DNA from: Pseudideonella sakaiensis
Lineage (GTDB): Bacteria; Pseudomonadota; Gammaproteobacteria; Burkholderiales; Burkholderiaceae_C
Assembly: GCF_001293525.1 (NCBI RefSeq)
Contig: NZ_BBYR01000036.1
Coordinates: 54,813 to 118,812 of the forward strand
Direction: 5' to 3'
Length of the DNA stretch: 64,000 nucleotides
Shown here: positions 6,563 through 17,406 of the stretch, one piece after another
How positions within the stretch are numbered: position 1 is the first letter of the stretch
Layout: every line of letters begins with the position of its first letter
Notes under the pieces: generated by a model
What the model was told of the DNA's origin: nothing
Databases searched by the model: none
The model's input: the letters and a program-made list of their open reading frames with translations, nothing else
Made by a program: the position numbers and the translations under genes

Positions 6563-8718
6563 AGGTGCGCAAGGAGCTCTGGTTCGGCTTCGGCCTGATG
6601 GGCCTGATCATCGCCGGCGCGGCCGCGCTGGTGATCGGCACGCCCGAGATGACCAACGGCCACTACGGCCTCCTGATGCTGTCGCTGGTGGTCGTGGCCA
6701 TCATGCTCGGCTTCCCCACCGCCTTCACGCTGATGGGCATGGGGATCATCTTCACCTTCTTCGCCTACCACTCCGGCGGGCAGAGCGCCGCCGGCGCGGT
6801 GACGCAGACGCTGGACCTGATGGTGCAGCGGGCTTTCTCGGTGATGAGCAACGACGTGCTCATCTCGATCCCGCTGTTCGTCTTCATGGGCTACCTGGTC
6901 GAGCGGGCCAACCTGATCGAGAAGCTGTTCCGCAGCCTGCACCTCGCGCTGGCGCGGGTGCCGGGCTCGCTCGCGGTGGCCACGCTGTTCACCTGCGCGG
7001 TGTTCGCGACGGCCACCGGCATCGTCGGCGCGGTGGTCACGCTGATGGGGCTGCTGGCGTTCCCGCAGATGCTGAAGTCGGGCTACGACGTGCGGCTGTC
7101 GGCCGGGGCGATCACCGCCGGCGGCTGCCTGGGCATCCTGATCCCGCCGAGCGTGATGCTGATCGTCTACGGCGCCACCGCCGGCGTCTCGGTGGTGCAG
7201 CTCTACGCCGGGGCCTTCTTCCCCGGGCTCATGCTGGCCGGGCTGTACGTGGTCTACGTGATCCTGATGGCCAAGCTGAAGCCGAACCTCGCGCCGCCGC
7301 TGTCGGCCGAAGGGCGCTTCGTGCCGCTGCCCGCGCCGACGCAGCGCATCGCCGACGCCGGCTCGAACCGCGCGCTGCCGGCCCTGCTGGCGGCGCTGAA
7401 GGGCTCACGCAACGTCGACGTGCCGACCGGCTACATCCTGAAGCAGCTCGGCATCGTGCTGCTGCCCGCGCTGCTGTTCGCGCTGGTCGCCTTCGAGTCC
7501 TGGGACGCCTCGACCCAGCCGGGCGAGCCGGTCCCGGTGGCTGCGCCCAGCGGCGGCGGCGTGGGGCTGCCGCCCGGTGCCGAAGGCGGGGTGCGCGAAC
7601 CCGCCGGCTCCGGCCTGCAGGAGCCGCCCGGGGCCTCGGGCCTCAAGGAACCGCCCGGCGCGAGCGGCGGGTTTAGCGAGCCGCCCGGCGCGAGCGGCGT
7701 GAAGGAGCCCCCGGGTGCCGGCGGCCTGAGCGAACCGCCCGCGGCAAGCGGCGGCCTGAGCGAGCCCCCCGGTGCCGCGGGCGTGAAGGAGCCCCCGGGC
7801 GCGGCGGGCGGCCTCGGCCTGCCGCCCGGTGCGTCCGACCTGAAGGAGCCGCCCGGCGCCAGCGGTGGCCTGAGCGAGCCGCCCGGTGCCGCCGGTGTCA
7901 AGGAACCGCCCAGCGCGTCGCCGGCCGCGGCCGGCACCCCCGCGGCCGCGGCCACGGCCCGCCAGCCGGCCAGCACGGGCTTCTGGATCGGCTTCGGCGT
8001 CGGCCTGGCCGCCCTCGTCGGCTTCTACGCGATGCTGAGCTTCCAGCGGCTCGAGATCTTCAAGATGCTGCTGGCCAGCTTCTTCCCGCTGCTGGTGCTG
8101 ATCCTCGCGGTGCTCGGCTCGATCGTCTTCGGCCTGGCCACGCCGACCGAGGCCGCCGCCGTCGGCGCGCTCGGCGGCGCGCTGCTGGCGATGGCCTACA
8201 AGCAGTTCAACATGCGGGTGCTGAAGGAGTCGGTCTTCCTGACCGCGAAGACCAGCGCGATGGTCTGCTGGCTGTTCGTCGGCTCGGCCATCTTCTCGGC
8301 CGCCTTCGCGCTGCTGGGCGGGCAGGAGCTGGTCGAGCGCTGGGTCATGTCGATGAACCTGACCAAGACCGAGTTCCTGATCCTCAGCCAGGTCATCATC
8401 TTCCTGCTCGGCTGGCCGCTGGAGTGGACGGAGATCATCGTCATCTTCATGCCGATCTTCATCCCGCTGCTCGACAACTTCGGCGTCGACCCGCTGTTCT
8501 TCGGCCTGCTGGTGGCGCTGAACCTGCAGACCGCCTTCCTCAGCCCACCGGTGGCGATGGCCGCCTTCTACCTGAAGGGCGTCAGCCCGCCGCACGTCAC
8601 GCTGAACCAGATCTTCGCCGGCATGCTGCCCTTCATGGGCATCCAGATCATCGCGATCGTGCTGCTCTACATCTTCCCGGAGATCGGGCTGTGGCTGCCG
8701 TCGGTGCTGTACCGCTGA
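6559..8718 (+). CDS. TRAP transporter large permease subunit (DctM family) with Pro/Gly repeat insertion
   Basis: The ion-coupled translocation subunit of the TRAP transporter, 719 residues, starting at the ATG that overlaps the small-permease stop. The N-terminal half shows DctM signatures (GFPTAFTLMGMG, SIPLFVFMGYLVERANL, ITAGGCLGILIPPSVMLIVYG) and the C-terminal half continues with FGLATPTEAAAVGALGGALLAM and a long run of helices ending WLPSVLYR. Between them, at about residues 320-475, lies a hydrophilic insertion of imperfect 8-10 residue repeats of the type KEPPGASGGL. Related permeases are usually 430-620 residues, so the insertion accounts for most of the extra length. The frame is intact throughout, so the protein is probably made. 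The loop's side of the membrane depends on helix counting. Confidence 0.88.
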   Translation: MKVRKELWFGFGLMGLIIAGAAALVIGTPEMTNGHYGLLMLSLVVVAIMLGFPTAFTLMGMGIIFTFFAYHSGGQSAAGAVTQTLDLMVQRAFSVMSNDVLISIPLFVFMGYLVERANLIEKLFRSLHLALARVPGSLAVATLFTCAVFATATGIVGAVVTLMGLLAFPQMLKSGYDVRLSAGAITAGGCLGILIPPSVMLIVYGATAGVSVVQLYAGAFFPGLMLAGLYVVYVILMAKLKPNLAPPLSAEGRFVPLPAPTQRIADAGSNRALPALLAALKGSRNVDVPTGYILKQLGIVLLPALLFALVAFESWDASTQPGEPVPVAAPSGGGVGLPPGAEGGVREPAGSGLQEPPGASGLKEPPGASGGFSEPPGASGVKEPPGAGGLSEPPAASGGLSEPPGAAGVKEPPGAAGGLGLPPGASDLKEPPGASGGLSEPPGAAGVKEPPSASPAAAGTPAAAATARQPASTGFWIGFGVGLAALVGFYAMLSFQRLEIFKMLLASFFPLLVLILAVLGSIVFGLATPTEAAAVGALGGALLAMAYKQFNMRVLKESVFLTAKTSAMVCWLFVGSAIFSAAFALLGGQELVERWVMSMNLTKTEFLILSQVIIFLLGWPLEWTEIIVIFMPIFIPLLDNFGVDPLFFGLLVALNLQTAFLSPPVAMAAFYLKGVSPPHVTLNQIFAGMLPFMGIQIIAIVLLYIFPEIGLWLPSVLYR
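7561..7920 (+). repeat. In-frame tandem repeat coding for EPPGASG-type units
   Basis: About thirteen degenerate 24-30 base units encode variations of [KSQ]EPPGASG[GLV]. KEPPGA and SEPPGA units partly alternate, suggesting a higher-order dimer produced by unequal recombination. Units differ at third positions and in GAS/GAA/GAG choices, so this is not a sequencing stutter. Confidence 0.85.
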
Positions 8719-8889
8719 GCTCGGGCGGGCGCTGAGGCGGGGGCATCCCGGGGCGTTCGGCGGGCCGGACGCCGCGGGCGCCGTCGCGGCGCAAGCGCAG
8801 CGCCCCCGGGCCGTCGCGATGGCGGCCGTGGCCGCGCCGGTGGCGCCTATGATCGCCGCCGGCACGCCGCCACCGCGTGCCCGATCCGC

Positions 8890-9648
8890 ATGCCGCCGCC
8901 CCGCATCCTGCTGCTCGAGGACGAGCCCGCCATCGCCGACACCCTCGTCTACGCGCTGCGCAGCGAGGGCTACGCGGTCGAGCACGTGCGCCTGGTCGCC
9001 GAGGCGCGGGCCGCACTCGCGGGCCCGGACGGGCCGGCGCTGGCGATCCTCGACATCGGCCTGCCCGACGGCAGCGGCTTCGACGTCTGCCGCGAGCTGC
9101 GGCGGCGCAGCGAGCTGCCGGTCCTCTTCCTCACCGCCCGGCACGAGGAGATCGACCGCGTGCTCGGCCTCGAACTGGGCGCCGACGACTACGTGGTCAA
9201 GCCCTTCTCGCCGCGCGAGGTGGCCGCGCGGGTGCGCGCGATCCTGCGGCGCACGCGGGCGGCCGAGCCGGCGTCGCCGGCCAGCGGCACGGCCGGGGCC
9301 GGCGAGCCGCACGCCGCACCGCCGACCGGCACCGCCGACCGGCCGGGCCCCGCCCGGCCCGGCCTCACGCTCGACGAGGCGGCCCGGCGCATCGCCTGCG
9401 ACGGCCGGCTGCTCGAGCTGACGCGCTACGAGTACCGCCTGCTGGCCGCGCTGATGCGCCACCCGGGCCGCATCTGCACCCGCGCCGAGCTGATGGAGCG
9501 CGTATGGCACGACGCGCCCGACACGGCCGACCGCACGGTCGATGCCCACGTCAAGCTGCTGCGCGCGAAGCTGCGCGGGCACGGCGTGCCGGCGGACTGG
9601 ATCCGCACGCACCGCCACCTGGGCTACGCCTGGCAGCCGGGCGCCTGA
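8890..9648 (+). CDS. creB: Response regulator CreB (OmpR/PhoB family)
   Basis: The DNA-binding response regulator of the CreBC two-component system, 252 residues. The receiver domain has the acidic pair in LLEDEPAIADTLVYALRSEG, the phospho-acceptor Asp55 in LAILDIGLPDGSG, the conserved Thr in LFLTARHEE and the Lys in DDYVVKPFSPREV. After an Ala/Gly/Pro-rich linker of about 40 residues, longer than in Escherichia coli CreB, comes a winged helix (LTRYEYRLLAALMRHPGRI, VDAHVKLLRAKLR). The ADTLVY, LGLELGADDYV and KPFSPREV blocks match CreB rather than other OmpR proteins. The kinase gene creC follows 37 bases downstream, and a cre-tag lies upstream of creD. Confidence 0.9.
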   Translation: MPPPRILLLEDEPAIADTLVYALRSEGYAVEHVRLVAEARAALAGPDGPALAILDIGLPDGSGFDVCRELRRRSELPVLFLTARHEEIDRVLGLELGADDYVVKPFSPREVAARVRAILRRTRAAEPASPASGTAGAGEPHAAPPTGTADRPGPARPGLTLDEAARRIACDGRLLELTRYEYRLLAALMRHPGRICTRAELMERVWHDAPDTADRTVDAHVKLLRAKLRGHGVPADWIRTHRHLGYAWQPGA

Positions 9649-9685
9649 CGCCCGCGCCCGCAGCGCACACCGCCGCCCGTCCCCC

Positions 9686-11119
9686 ATGCGCATCGGCCTG
9701 CGGCTGCTGCTCCTGTTCTTCCTGCTGCTGGGCCTGGCGCTGTTCGTCGTGCTGCGGGTGCTGCTGCAGGAGGTCAAGCCCGGCACGCGCCTGGCGATGG
9801 AGGACGCGCTCGGCGACACCGCGACCACGCTGGCCGCACTGGCCGCGCCGGAGCTGCGCGCCGGCACGCTGGCAGGCGGCCGCTTCGCCCAGGCCCTGGC
9901 GGCGGCCCGCCAGCCGCGGCCGGCGGCCGAGCGCTGGAGCCCGCGCGACGACGCCCTCGCCTTGCGGGTCACCGTCACCGATGCCCGCGGCATCGTCGTC
10001 TACGACAGCGAGGGCCAGGCCGTCGGCCAGGACCACTCCCGCTGGAACGACGTCGCCCGCACGCTGCAGGGGCGCTACGGCGCCCGCTCCACGCCCGAGG
10101 CGCCGGACCGCCCCGAGGCCTCGGTGATGCACGTGGCCGCGCCGGTGCGCGATGCCCAGGGCCTGCTCGGCGTGCTGACGGTCTCGCGGCCGAACCGCCT
10201 GCTCGAGCCCTACCTGGACCGCAGCAGCCGGCGCATCCTGGCGTGGTCCTGGGCGCTGCTCGGCGTCGCGCTGCTGACCGGCGGGCTGCTGACCTGGTGG
10301 ATCGCCAGCTCGGTCTCGCGGCTGCGCCGCTACGCGCTCGCGGTCGCCGCGGGCGAGCCGGCCACGCTGCCGCGCATGGGCCGGCTGAGCGGCCGCACCG
10401 AGTTCGAGGACCTGGCCCAGGCGGTGGAGCAGATGCGCCTGAAGCTCGAGGACAAGGCCTACGTCGAGCGCTACGTGCACACGCTGACCCACGAGCTGAA
10501 GAGCCCGCTGGCCGCGATCCAGGGCGCCGCCGAGCTGCTGCAGGAGCCGCTGCCGGAGGACGAGCGCCGCCGCTTCGCCGCCCACGTGCAGCGCCAGACC
10601 ACGCGCCTGAAGGCGCTGATCGAGCGCCTGCTGCAGCTGGCCGACCTGGAGCAGCGGCGCGGCCTGCGCGAGGTCGAGACGCTGGACCTCGCCGCGCTCG
10701 GCCAGGAGCTGCTCGCCGCCGCCGAGCCGCGGCTGCGCGCGCGGGGCCTGCAGCTGCGCTGCGCGGGCGGCCCGGCGCCGGTGCGCGGCGAGCGCTTCCT
10801 GCTCGCCCAGGCGCTGCAGAACCTGATCGACAACGCGATCGACTTCTCGCCGCGCGGCGGCACGCTCACGGTGCAGGCGACGCACACGCCGCGCGAGGTC
10901 CGCTGGTCGCTGCGCGACGAAGGCCCCGGCGTGCCCGACTACGCGCGCGAGCGCGTGTTCGACCGCTTCTACTCGCTGCCGCGGCCCGGCACGCAGGAGC
11001 GCGGCAGCGGCCTCGGGCTGTGCATGGTGCGCGAAGTCGCCGGGCTGCACCGCGGCGACGTGACGCTGAACCCGGCGCCGGGTGGGGGGTGTGAGGCCGT
11101 GCTGACGCTGCCCGCCTGA
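9686..11119 (+). CDS. creC: Sensor histidine kinase CreC
   Basis: The membrane sensor kinase partner of CreB, 477 residues, close to the 474 of Escherichia coli CreC. I chose the ATG at 9686, giving the CreC-like N-terminus MRIGLRLLLLFFLLLG. Domains in order: TM1 (about 8-26), a periplasmic sensor, TM2 (WSWALLGVALLTGGLLTWW), a HAMP region, the dimerisation/phosphoacceptor helix with His269 in THELKSPLAAIQG, and an ATPase domain with N-box NLIDNAIDF, G1 DEGPGVPD and G2 GSGLGL. The N-terminal EVKPGTR motif after TM1 is characteristic of CreC. The signal sensed is not evident from sequence. Confidence 0.9.
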   Translation: MRIGLRLLLLFFLLLGLALFVVLRVLLQEVKPGTRLAMEDALGDTATTLAALAAPELRAGTLAGGRFAQALAAARQPRPAAERWSPRDDALALRVTVTDARGIVVYDSEGQAVGQDHSRWNDVARTLQGRYGARSTPEAPDRPEASVMHVAAPVRDAQGLLGVLTVSRPNRLLEPYLDRSSRRILAWSWALLGVALLTGGLLTWWIASSVSRLRRYALAVAAGEPATLPRMGRLSGRTEFEDLAQAVEQMRLKLEDKAYVERYVHTLTHELKSPLAAIQGAAELLQEPLPEDERRRFAAHVQRQTTRLKALIERLLQLADLEQRRGLREVETLDLAALGQELLAAAEPRLRARGLQLRCAGGPAPVRGERFLLAQALQNLIDNAIDFSPRGGTLTVQATHTPREVRWSLRDEGPGVPDYARERVFDRFYSLPRPGTQERGSGLGLCMVREVAGLHRGDVTLNPAPGGGCEAVLTLPA

Positions 11120-11218
11120 GGCCAGGCCGCACCGCTCCGGGTCGCAGACCTCCCCGGGGCCGCCGTGGCGCGCCCCGGTCCGTGCGGCGGTCCGCTGGGC
11201 GCAGTCCCGGCCGGAGGC

Positions 11219-11662
11219 TCAGCCGCCGAGCGCTTCCATCCGCGCCTTCAGTGCGGGCGGGATCGCGTCCCACCACGCCGCCTCCTCGCCGGGCCGCGGC
11301 AGCAGCCGGCCGTACTCGGCGATCTGGCGCGCCGGCACGTCGACCAGGTAGACCTGCACCGCGTCCACCGGCAGCGACGCGCCCTCGGCCACCGCCGCCA
11401 TCAGCTCGAGCAGCAGCCGCTCCTTGGTCGGCTCGTCGCGGCCGGCCCGGATCTGGCCATGCAGAAAGACATGCTCGCTGCCCTGCAGCAGCCGTCCGCC
11501 CACGAAGTAGTTGCCCTCCGGCACATCGTTGAACAGGACCTGGGCGAAGTACGCGGGCGCGCCGGTGACGCTGCAGTGCACGCGGGTCACGTCGGCAGCG
11601 ATGCGCTGCTTCTGCGCCGCCGACAGGCGCCCCTGGGGCGCGGTCACGACATAGGTGGGCAT
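11219..11662 (-). CDS. Tautomerase-superfamily protein
   Basis: A 147-residue protein with a catalytic N-terminal proline after Met removal (MPTYVVTAPQGRLSAAQKQ), the hallmark of the 4-oxalocrotonate tautomerase superfamily. Length and arrangement, two beta-alpha-beta units fused (the second beginning YFVGGRLLQGSEHVFLHGQIRAGR), resemble the cis-3-chloroacrylic acid dehalogenase/trimeric tautomerase branch rather than short 4-OT. The C-terminal AWWDAIPPALKARM tail matches putative oxalocrotonate tautomerases of that branch. It is transcribed away from creD and its start lies 84 bases from the cre-tag, so it could share regulation. The substrate is unknown. Confidence 0.78.
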   Translation of the reverse strand: MPTYVVTAPQGRLSAAQKQRIAADVTRVHCSVTGAPAYFAQVLFNDVPEGNYFVGGRLLQGSEHVFLHGQIRAGRDEPTKERLLLELMAAVAEGASLPVDAVQVYLVDVPARQIAEYGRLLPRPGEEAAWWDAIPPALKARMEALGG

Positions 11663-11745
11663 GGGTGTCTCCTCGGCAGCGCCACCGGGGCCGGGACGCT
11701 GGCCGAATGCTAGGCGAGCCGGCCCGGCGGTGCCACGCGCGGGAT

Positions 11746-11761
11746 TTCACGCCGGCTTCAC
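11746..11761 (+). promoter_or_regulatory. cre-tag (CreB-binding direct repeat) upstream of creD
   Basis: The sequence TTCACGCCGGCTTCAC matches exactly the CreB consensus TTCAC-N6-TTCAC known from enterobacteria. It lies 88 bases upstream of the creD ATG and between creD and the divergent tautomerase gene. Finding it next to the creBC genes strongly supports both the regulator identification and CreB control of creD. Confidence 0.85.
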
Positions 11762-11849
11762 GGGGGCTGCACCGGGCGCGCACCGGCTGCATCGGCGCTG
11801 CAAGGGGGCTTTCGAGAATGCCCCGATCCCGCCACCACCGAAAGCCCCC

Positions 11850-13256
11850 ATGCGCCTGCCACCGCTGTCGAGCAAGCTGTTCACCGTCCTGGCCCTGATC
11901 GTCGCGCTGCTGCTGCCGCTGGGGCTGGTGCGCAACCTGGTCGCGGAGCGCGAAAGCCGCCGCGACGACGTCACCGCCGAGGTCGCCCGTGGCCACGCGG
12001 GCGCCCAGGTGCTGGCCGGGCCGGTGCTGTGGGTGCCCTACACCGAGACGCACGTGCGCCTGCTGCCCGCCGACACCGCGGGTGGCCGGCCGCGCGAGGA
12101 GACGGTCACCGAGACGCTGGCGATGACGATCTTCCCGCAGCAGCTGGACAGCCGGGTCGAGCTGGCCACCGACACCCGCTGGCGCGGGCTGTTCCCGGTC
12201 ACCGTCTACGACAGCACGCACGCCGGCACGGGCCGCTTCGTCTGGCGCGTGCCCGAGCCCGGCCGGCCGGGCGCCCGCATCGCGCTCGGCACGCCCGTGG
12301 TGCTGTTCGGCATCTCCGATCCGCGCGGCCTGCATGCGGCGCCGCGGCTGGTGGTCGACGGCGTGGCCCGCGAGGTCGCGCCGCTGGCGCCCGGCCCGCT
12401 GCCGGCACCGCTGCCACTGGGCGCCGCGCTCGCCGGCACGCTGCCGCAGCCCGGCGCCGTGCTCGAGTTCGGCTGGACGATGTCGTTGGCAGGCACCGGC
12501 AGCCTGGCCTGGGTGCCGCTGGCCACGGAAAACACGGTGGCGCTGCGTTCGGCGTGGCCGCACCCCAGCTTCGGCGGCAGCTTCCTGCCGCGCGAACGGC
12601 GCGTGCAGACCGACGGCTTCGAGGCCCGCTGGCGCGTGCCGGCGCTGTCCAGCCAGGCGCAGCAGCAGTTCCTGCGCGATGCCGCCCACCCGCAGGTCTG
12701 GGAGCGCTTCGCGGTCACGCTGGCCGATCCGGTGGACCTCTACCGCCTGACCGACCGGGCCACCAAGTACGCCGTGGTGTTCATCGTCCTGAGCTTCGCC
12801 GCCTTCCTGCTGCTCGAGCTGGTGCGGCGCTGGCGCATCCACCCGGTGCAGTACCTGATGATCGGTCTCGCGCTGATCGTGTTCTACCTGCTGCTGCTGT
12901 CGCTGGCCGAGCACCTGGGCTTCGCGCGCGCCTACGTCCTCGCCGCGGCCGCCTGCGTGGGGCTGCTCGGCGTCTACCTCCGCCACGTGCTCGGCAGCGC
13001 GCGGGCCGGCCTGGGCGCCGGCACCACGTTCGCGGCACTGTACGGCGTGCTCTACGCCATCCTGGTGTCCGAGGACAACGCGCTGGTGATGGGCGCGCTG
13101 CTGCTGTTCGGCGTGCTGGCCCTCGCGATGCTGGCGACGCGGCGGCTCGACTGGTATGCGCTGTCGGCACCGGTCGGCGGGCCGCTGGCCCCCCCATCGC
13201 CGCCCGCCGCCCCGGTGGCGGGGCCGACGACGGCGTCGATGACGACACGGGCCTGA
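11850..13256 (+). CDS. creD: Inner membrane protein CreD
   Basis: An integral membrane protein of the CreBC regulon, 468 residues (450 in Escherichia coli); its overexpression alters colicin tolerance and envelope integrity there, but the biochemical role is unknown. I chose the ATG at 11850, giving a CreD-like start (MRLPPLSSKLFTVLALIVAL). The protein has one N-terminal helix, a large periplasmic domain (VLAGPVLWVPY, GLFPVTVYDS, FGWTMSLAGTGSLAWVPLATE, GSFLPRER) and a C-terminal bundle of about six helices beginning DRATKYAVVFIVLSFAAFLLLE, a strong CreD signature. The 3' end is a short Pro/Ala tail. Regulation by CreB through the upstream cre-tag is expected. Confidence 0.92.
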   Translation: MRLPPLSSKLFTVLALIVALLLPLGLVRNLVAERESRRDDVTAEVARGHAGAQVLAGPVLWVPYTETHVRLLPADTAGGRPREETVTETLAMTIFPQQLDSRVELATDTRWRGLFPVTVYDSTHAGTGRFVWRVPEPGRPGARIALGTPVVLFGISDPRGLHAAPRLVVDGVAREVAPLAPGPLPAPLPLGAALAGTLPQPGAVLEFGWTMSLAGTGSLAWVPLATENTVALRSAWPHPSFGGSFLPRERRVQTDGFEARWRVPALSSQAQQQFLRDAAHPQVWERFAVTLADPVDLYRLTDRATKYAVVFIVLSFAAFLLLELVRRWRIHPVQYLMIGLALIVFYLLLLSLAEHLGFARAYVLAAAACVGLLGVYLRHVLGSARAGLGAGTTFAALYGVLYAILVSEDNALVMGALLLFGVLALAMLATRRLDWYALSAPVGGPLAPPSPPAAPVAGPTTASMTTRA

Positions 13257-13275
13257 TCCGCGCCCGCGCCGCCGC

Positions 13276-14811
<1,536 letters not shown>

Positions 14812-14888
14812 GCGGGCGCGGCGCCGCCGGGGCGGCGCGGATCGTGGCGGGGCTGCGAGCGTAGCGCGGGCCCCACGCCGCCACGCTG

Positions 14889-16595
14889 GTGGTTTGCTCC
14901 GCTTGCCGCGGGGCCGGTGCGGCCGTACAACCCGGGGCGGAGGCACGCACCACGAGCTCGAACCGAACCCCGCCGATCCCCGAGGCGGCGCCCGCCGGCG
15001 TCGGCACCGGCCCGGCCGACGCGCCGGCGCAGTGCGACGTGCTGGTGGTGGGCGGCGGCATCAACGGCGCCGGCATCGCGCGCGACCTGGCCGGCCGCGG
15101 CCACCGCGTGCTGCTGTGCGAACGCGACGACCTGGCCGCGCACACCTCGTCGGCCTCGACCAAGCTGATCCACGGCGGCCTGCGCTACCTCGAGTACTTC
15201 GAGTTCGGCCTGGTGCGCAAGGCCCTGGCCGAGCGCGAACGCCTGCTGCGCAGCGCGCCGCACCTGATCCGGCCGATGCGCTTCGTGATGCCCCACGACC
15301 CGGGCATGCGGCCGGCCTGGATGATCCGCGCCGGCCTCTTCCTCTACGACCACCTGGCCTCGCGCGAGCTGCTGCGTGCGTCGCGCGGCGTCAACCTGCG
15401 CGAGCACGTCGCCGGCGAGGCGCTGAAGCCGGCGTACTCGCGCGGCTTCGTCTACTCGGATGCCTGGGTCGACGACGCGCGGCTGGTGGTCGCGAACGCG
15501 CAGGACGCGGCCGAGCGCGGCGCCACGGTGCGCACGCGCACCGCCTGCATCGACGCGCGGCGCGGCCGCGAGCGCTGGACCGCCACGCTGCAGGGCATCG
15601 ACGGCCGCCGCCAGACGGTGCACGCGCGGGCGCTGGTGAATGCCGCCGGCCCCTGGGCCGGCCGCTTCCTCGCGGACGTGGCCCACCAGCCGGCCACGCA
15701 GGGCCTGCGCCTCGTCAAGGGCAGCCACCTGGTGGTGCGGCGCCGCTTCGAGCACGACCACGCCTACCTGTTCCAGACCACCGACCGCCGCGTCGTCTTC
15801 GCCATTCCCTACGAGGACGACTGCACGCTGATCGGCACCACCGACGTCGAGCAGGCTGGCGGCCCCGACACGCCGCGCCTGGACTCGGCCGAGGCCGCCT
15901 ACCTCTGCGAGCAGGTGAGCCGCTACTTCCTGCGCCCGGTCACGCCGGCCGATGTGGTCTGGAGCTATGCCGGCCTGCGCCCGCTGCTCGACGACGAGGC
16001 GGGCGACCCGTCCGCGGTGACCCGCGACTACCTGCTGGCGCTGGACACGACCGGCCCCGGGCCGGAGGCCGGGCGCGAGCCGGCCGCGCCGCTGCTCACG
16101 GTCTGGGGCGGCAAACTCACCACCTTCCGCCGCCTCGCCGAAGAGGCGGCCGCGCTGCTCGAGGGGCCGCTCGGCCGCCGCGGCGGCCCGTGGACGCGCG
16201 ACGCCAGCCTGCCCGGCGGCGACCTGCGGCGCTGGATCGGCACGCCGCAGCGGCCCGACACCGACTTCATCCGCTTCGTCCAGGCGGTCGCGCTGCGCCA
16301 CCCCGAGCTGGCGCCCGACACCTGCCGCCGACTGGCCCGCGCCTACGGCGGCCGCATCGAGCGCCTGCTCGCCGACGGCCTGGGCGGCGAGGTCGTGCCC
16401 GGCCTCTACGAGGCCGAGCTGCGCTACCTGCACCAGCACGAATGGGCCCGCAGCGCGGAGGACGTGCTGTGGCGCCGCACCAAGCTCGGCCTGCACACCG
16501 GCCCCGCCCAGCAGGCTGCGCTGGCCGACTGGTGCCTGCGGCACTGGGGGCCGGCACCGCGCTGGGGCGAGGGGGCGGACGTGCGGGCGGCCTGA
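14889..16595 (+). CDS. glpD: Aerobic glycerol-3-phosphate dehydrogenase
   Basis: A membrane-associated FAD enzyme that oxidises glycerol 3-phosphate to dihydroxyacetone phosphate and feeds electrons to quinone. The FAD-binding strand [20 protein letters not shown] starts near residue 49, followed by [49 protein letters not shown] and the C-terminal [24 protein letters not shown] block. The start is uncertain: only the GTG at 14889 gives a full-length N-terminus, with about 48 low-complexity residues before the FAD strand and no clear ribosome-binding site. A non-standard start closer to the FAD strand is possible. It is divergent from glpK. Confidence 0.93.
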   Translation: MVCSACRGAGAAVQPGAEARTTSSNRTPPIPEAAPAGVGTGPADAPAQCDVLVVGGGINGAGIARDLAGRGHRVLLCERDDLAAHTSSASTKLIHGGLRYLEYFEFGLVRKALAERERLLRSAPHLIRPMRFVMPHDPGMRPAWMIRAGLFLYDHLASRELLRASRGVNLREHVAGEALKPAYSRGFVYSDAWVDDARLVVANAQDAAERGATVRTRTACIDARRGRERWTATLQGIDGRRQTVHARALVNAAGPWAGRFLADVAHQPATQGLRLVKGSHLVVRRRFEHDHAYLFQTTDRRVVFAIPYEDDCTLIGTTDVEQAGGPDTPRLDSAEAAYLCEQVSRYFLRPVTPADVVWSYAGLRPLLDDEAGDPSAVTRDYLLALDTTGPGPEAGREPAAPLLTVWGGKLTTFRRLAEEAAALLEGPLGRRGGPWTRDASLPGGDLRRWIGTPQRPDTDFIRFVQAVALRHPELAPDTCRRLARAYGGRIERLLADGLGGEVVPGLYEAELRYLHQHEWARSAEDVLWRRTKLGLHTGPAQQAALADWCLRHWGPAPRWGEGADVRAA

Positions 16596-16628
16596 GCGGC
16601 AGGAGCGGCGGGGCGGCGCCTGTCCGGC

Positions 16629-17330
16629 TCAGTGCCCGCTGGGGTTGCTCGCGCGCAGAGCCACTTCGACGTTCCGCTCCGTGCCCTTGATGTGCTCGCG
16701 CAGCAGGGCGCACGCCGTGTCCTTGTCGCGGCGCAGCGCGGCTTCCATGATCCGGCGGTGCTCGTTCGACTTGCGGCGGGCTGTCTGACGCATCCGTGCC
16801 GAAGCCTGCCGGTAGCGCTCGGCCTGGTCGAACAGGCTGGCGCACCAGCCCTTCAGACGATCCGACGAGCCACCGCCCATCAGGACCATGTGAAAGGCAC
16901 GGTGCAGCTCGCACCACGCCTCGCTCAGCTGCACGGGACCATCGCCGAGCTTGCTTTCGATGCGCTCCAGCCGATGGTAGGCCGCCACGACCTGGGCTTC
17001 CCACTCGTCGCCGCCATGGACGATCGAGTCTGCGAGCGCGTCCGGATCGAGCATCAGCCGCATCCGCGTGATGTCCGCCAGGTCGGTGATCGACAGCGCC
17101 GCGACACGGAAGCCGCGCCGCTCGTCGGCCCGGACCAGGCCTTCCTGAGCCAGGCGACTCAATGCCTCCCGCAGCGGGCTGCTCGAGAAGCCGTAGTGCC
17201 CCTGCAGCTCGTCGATCTTGAGCTTGCCACCCGGCGGAAAGGTGCCGGCCAGCACATCGCGACGAAGCCGCCGGAACGCCTGCTCGGTCAGCGGCGTCTG
17301 GGCATCGTGGCGAAGGGTTTCGGCAACCAT
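16629..17330 (-). CDS. GntR-family transcriptional regulator (FadR/FCD subfamily)
   Basis: A 233-residue regulator with an N-terminal winged helix-turn-helix (residues about 15-75: QAFRRLRRDVLAGTFPPGG, SSSPLREALSRLAQEGLV, the signature GntR-FCD helix) and an FCD ligand-binding domain (DITRMRLMLDPDALADSIVHG, CELHRAFHMVLMGG, NEHRRIMEAALRRDKDTA). The FCD histidines that usually bind metal are present. I chose the ATG at 17330; an extension to 17399 would cross the likely promoter. It lies downstream of, and in the same direction as, the monooxygenase gene, so it probably controls this catabolic block in response to an organic acid, perhaps through the inverted repeat at 19894-19919. Confidence 0.88.
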   Translation of the reverse strand: MVAETLRHDAQTPLTEQAFRRLRRDVLAGTFPPGGKLKIDELQGHYGFSSSPLREALSRLAQEGLVRADERRGFRVAALSITDLADITRMRLMLDPDALADSIVHGGDEWEAQVVAAYHRLERIESKLGDGPVQLSEAWCELHRAFHMVLMGGGSSDRLKGWCASLFDQAERYRQASARMRQTARRKSNEHRRIMEAALRRDKDTACALLREHIKGTERNVEVALRASNPSGH

Positions 17331-17406
17331 GGCAAATTCTATGCAGAACCCTTCTGTTTTCGCACAATCCACGGGACTGCAGGGCACCGAACCGGGCATG
17401 GCCGCT

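Noticed and set aside
7405..9993. 862-codon minus-strand open frame
   Set aside because: Antisense to the TRAP permease, creB and creC; the repeated glycine-arginine text is the mirror of the Pro/Gly repeat. No start signal or family resemblance.
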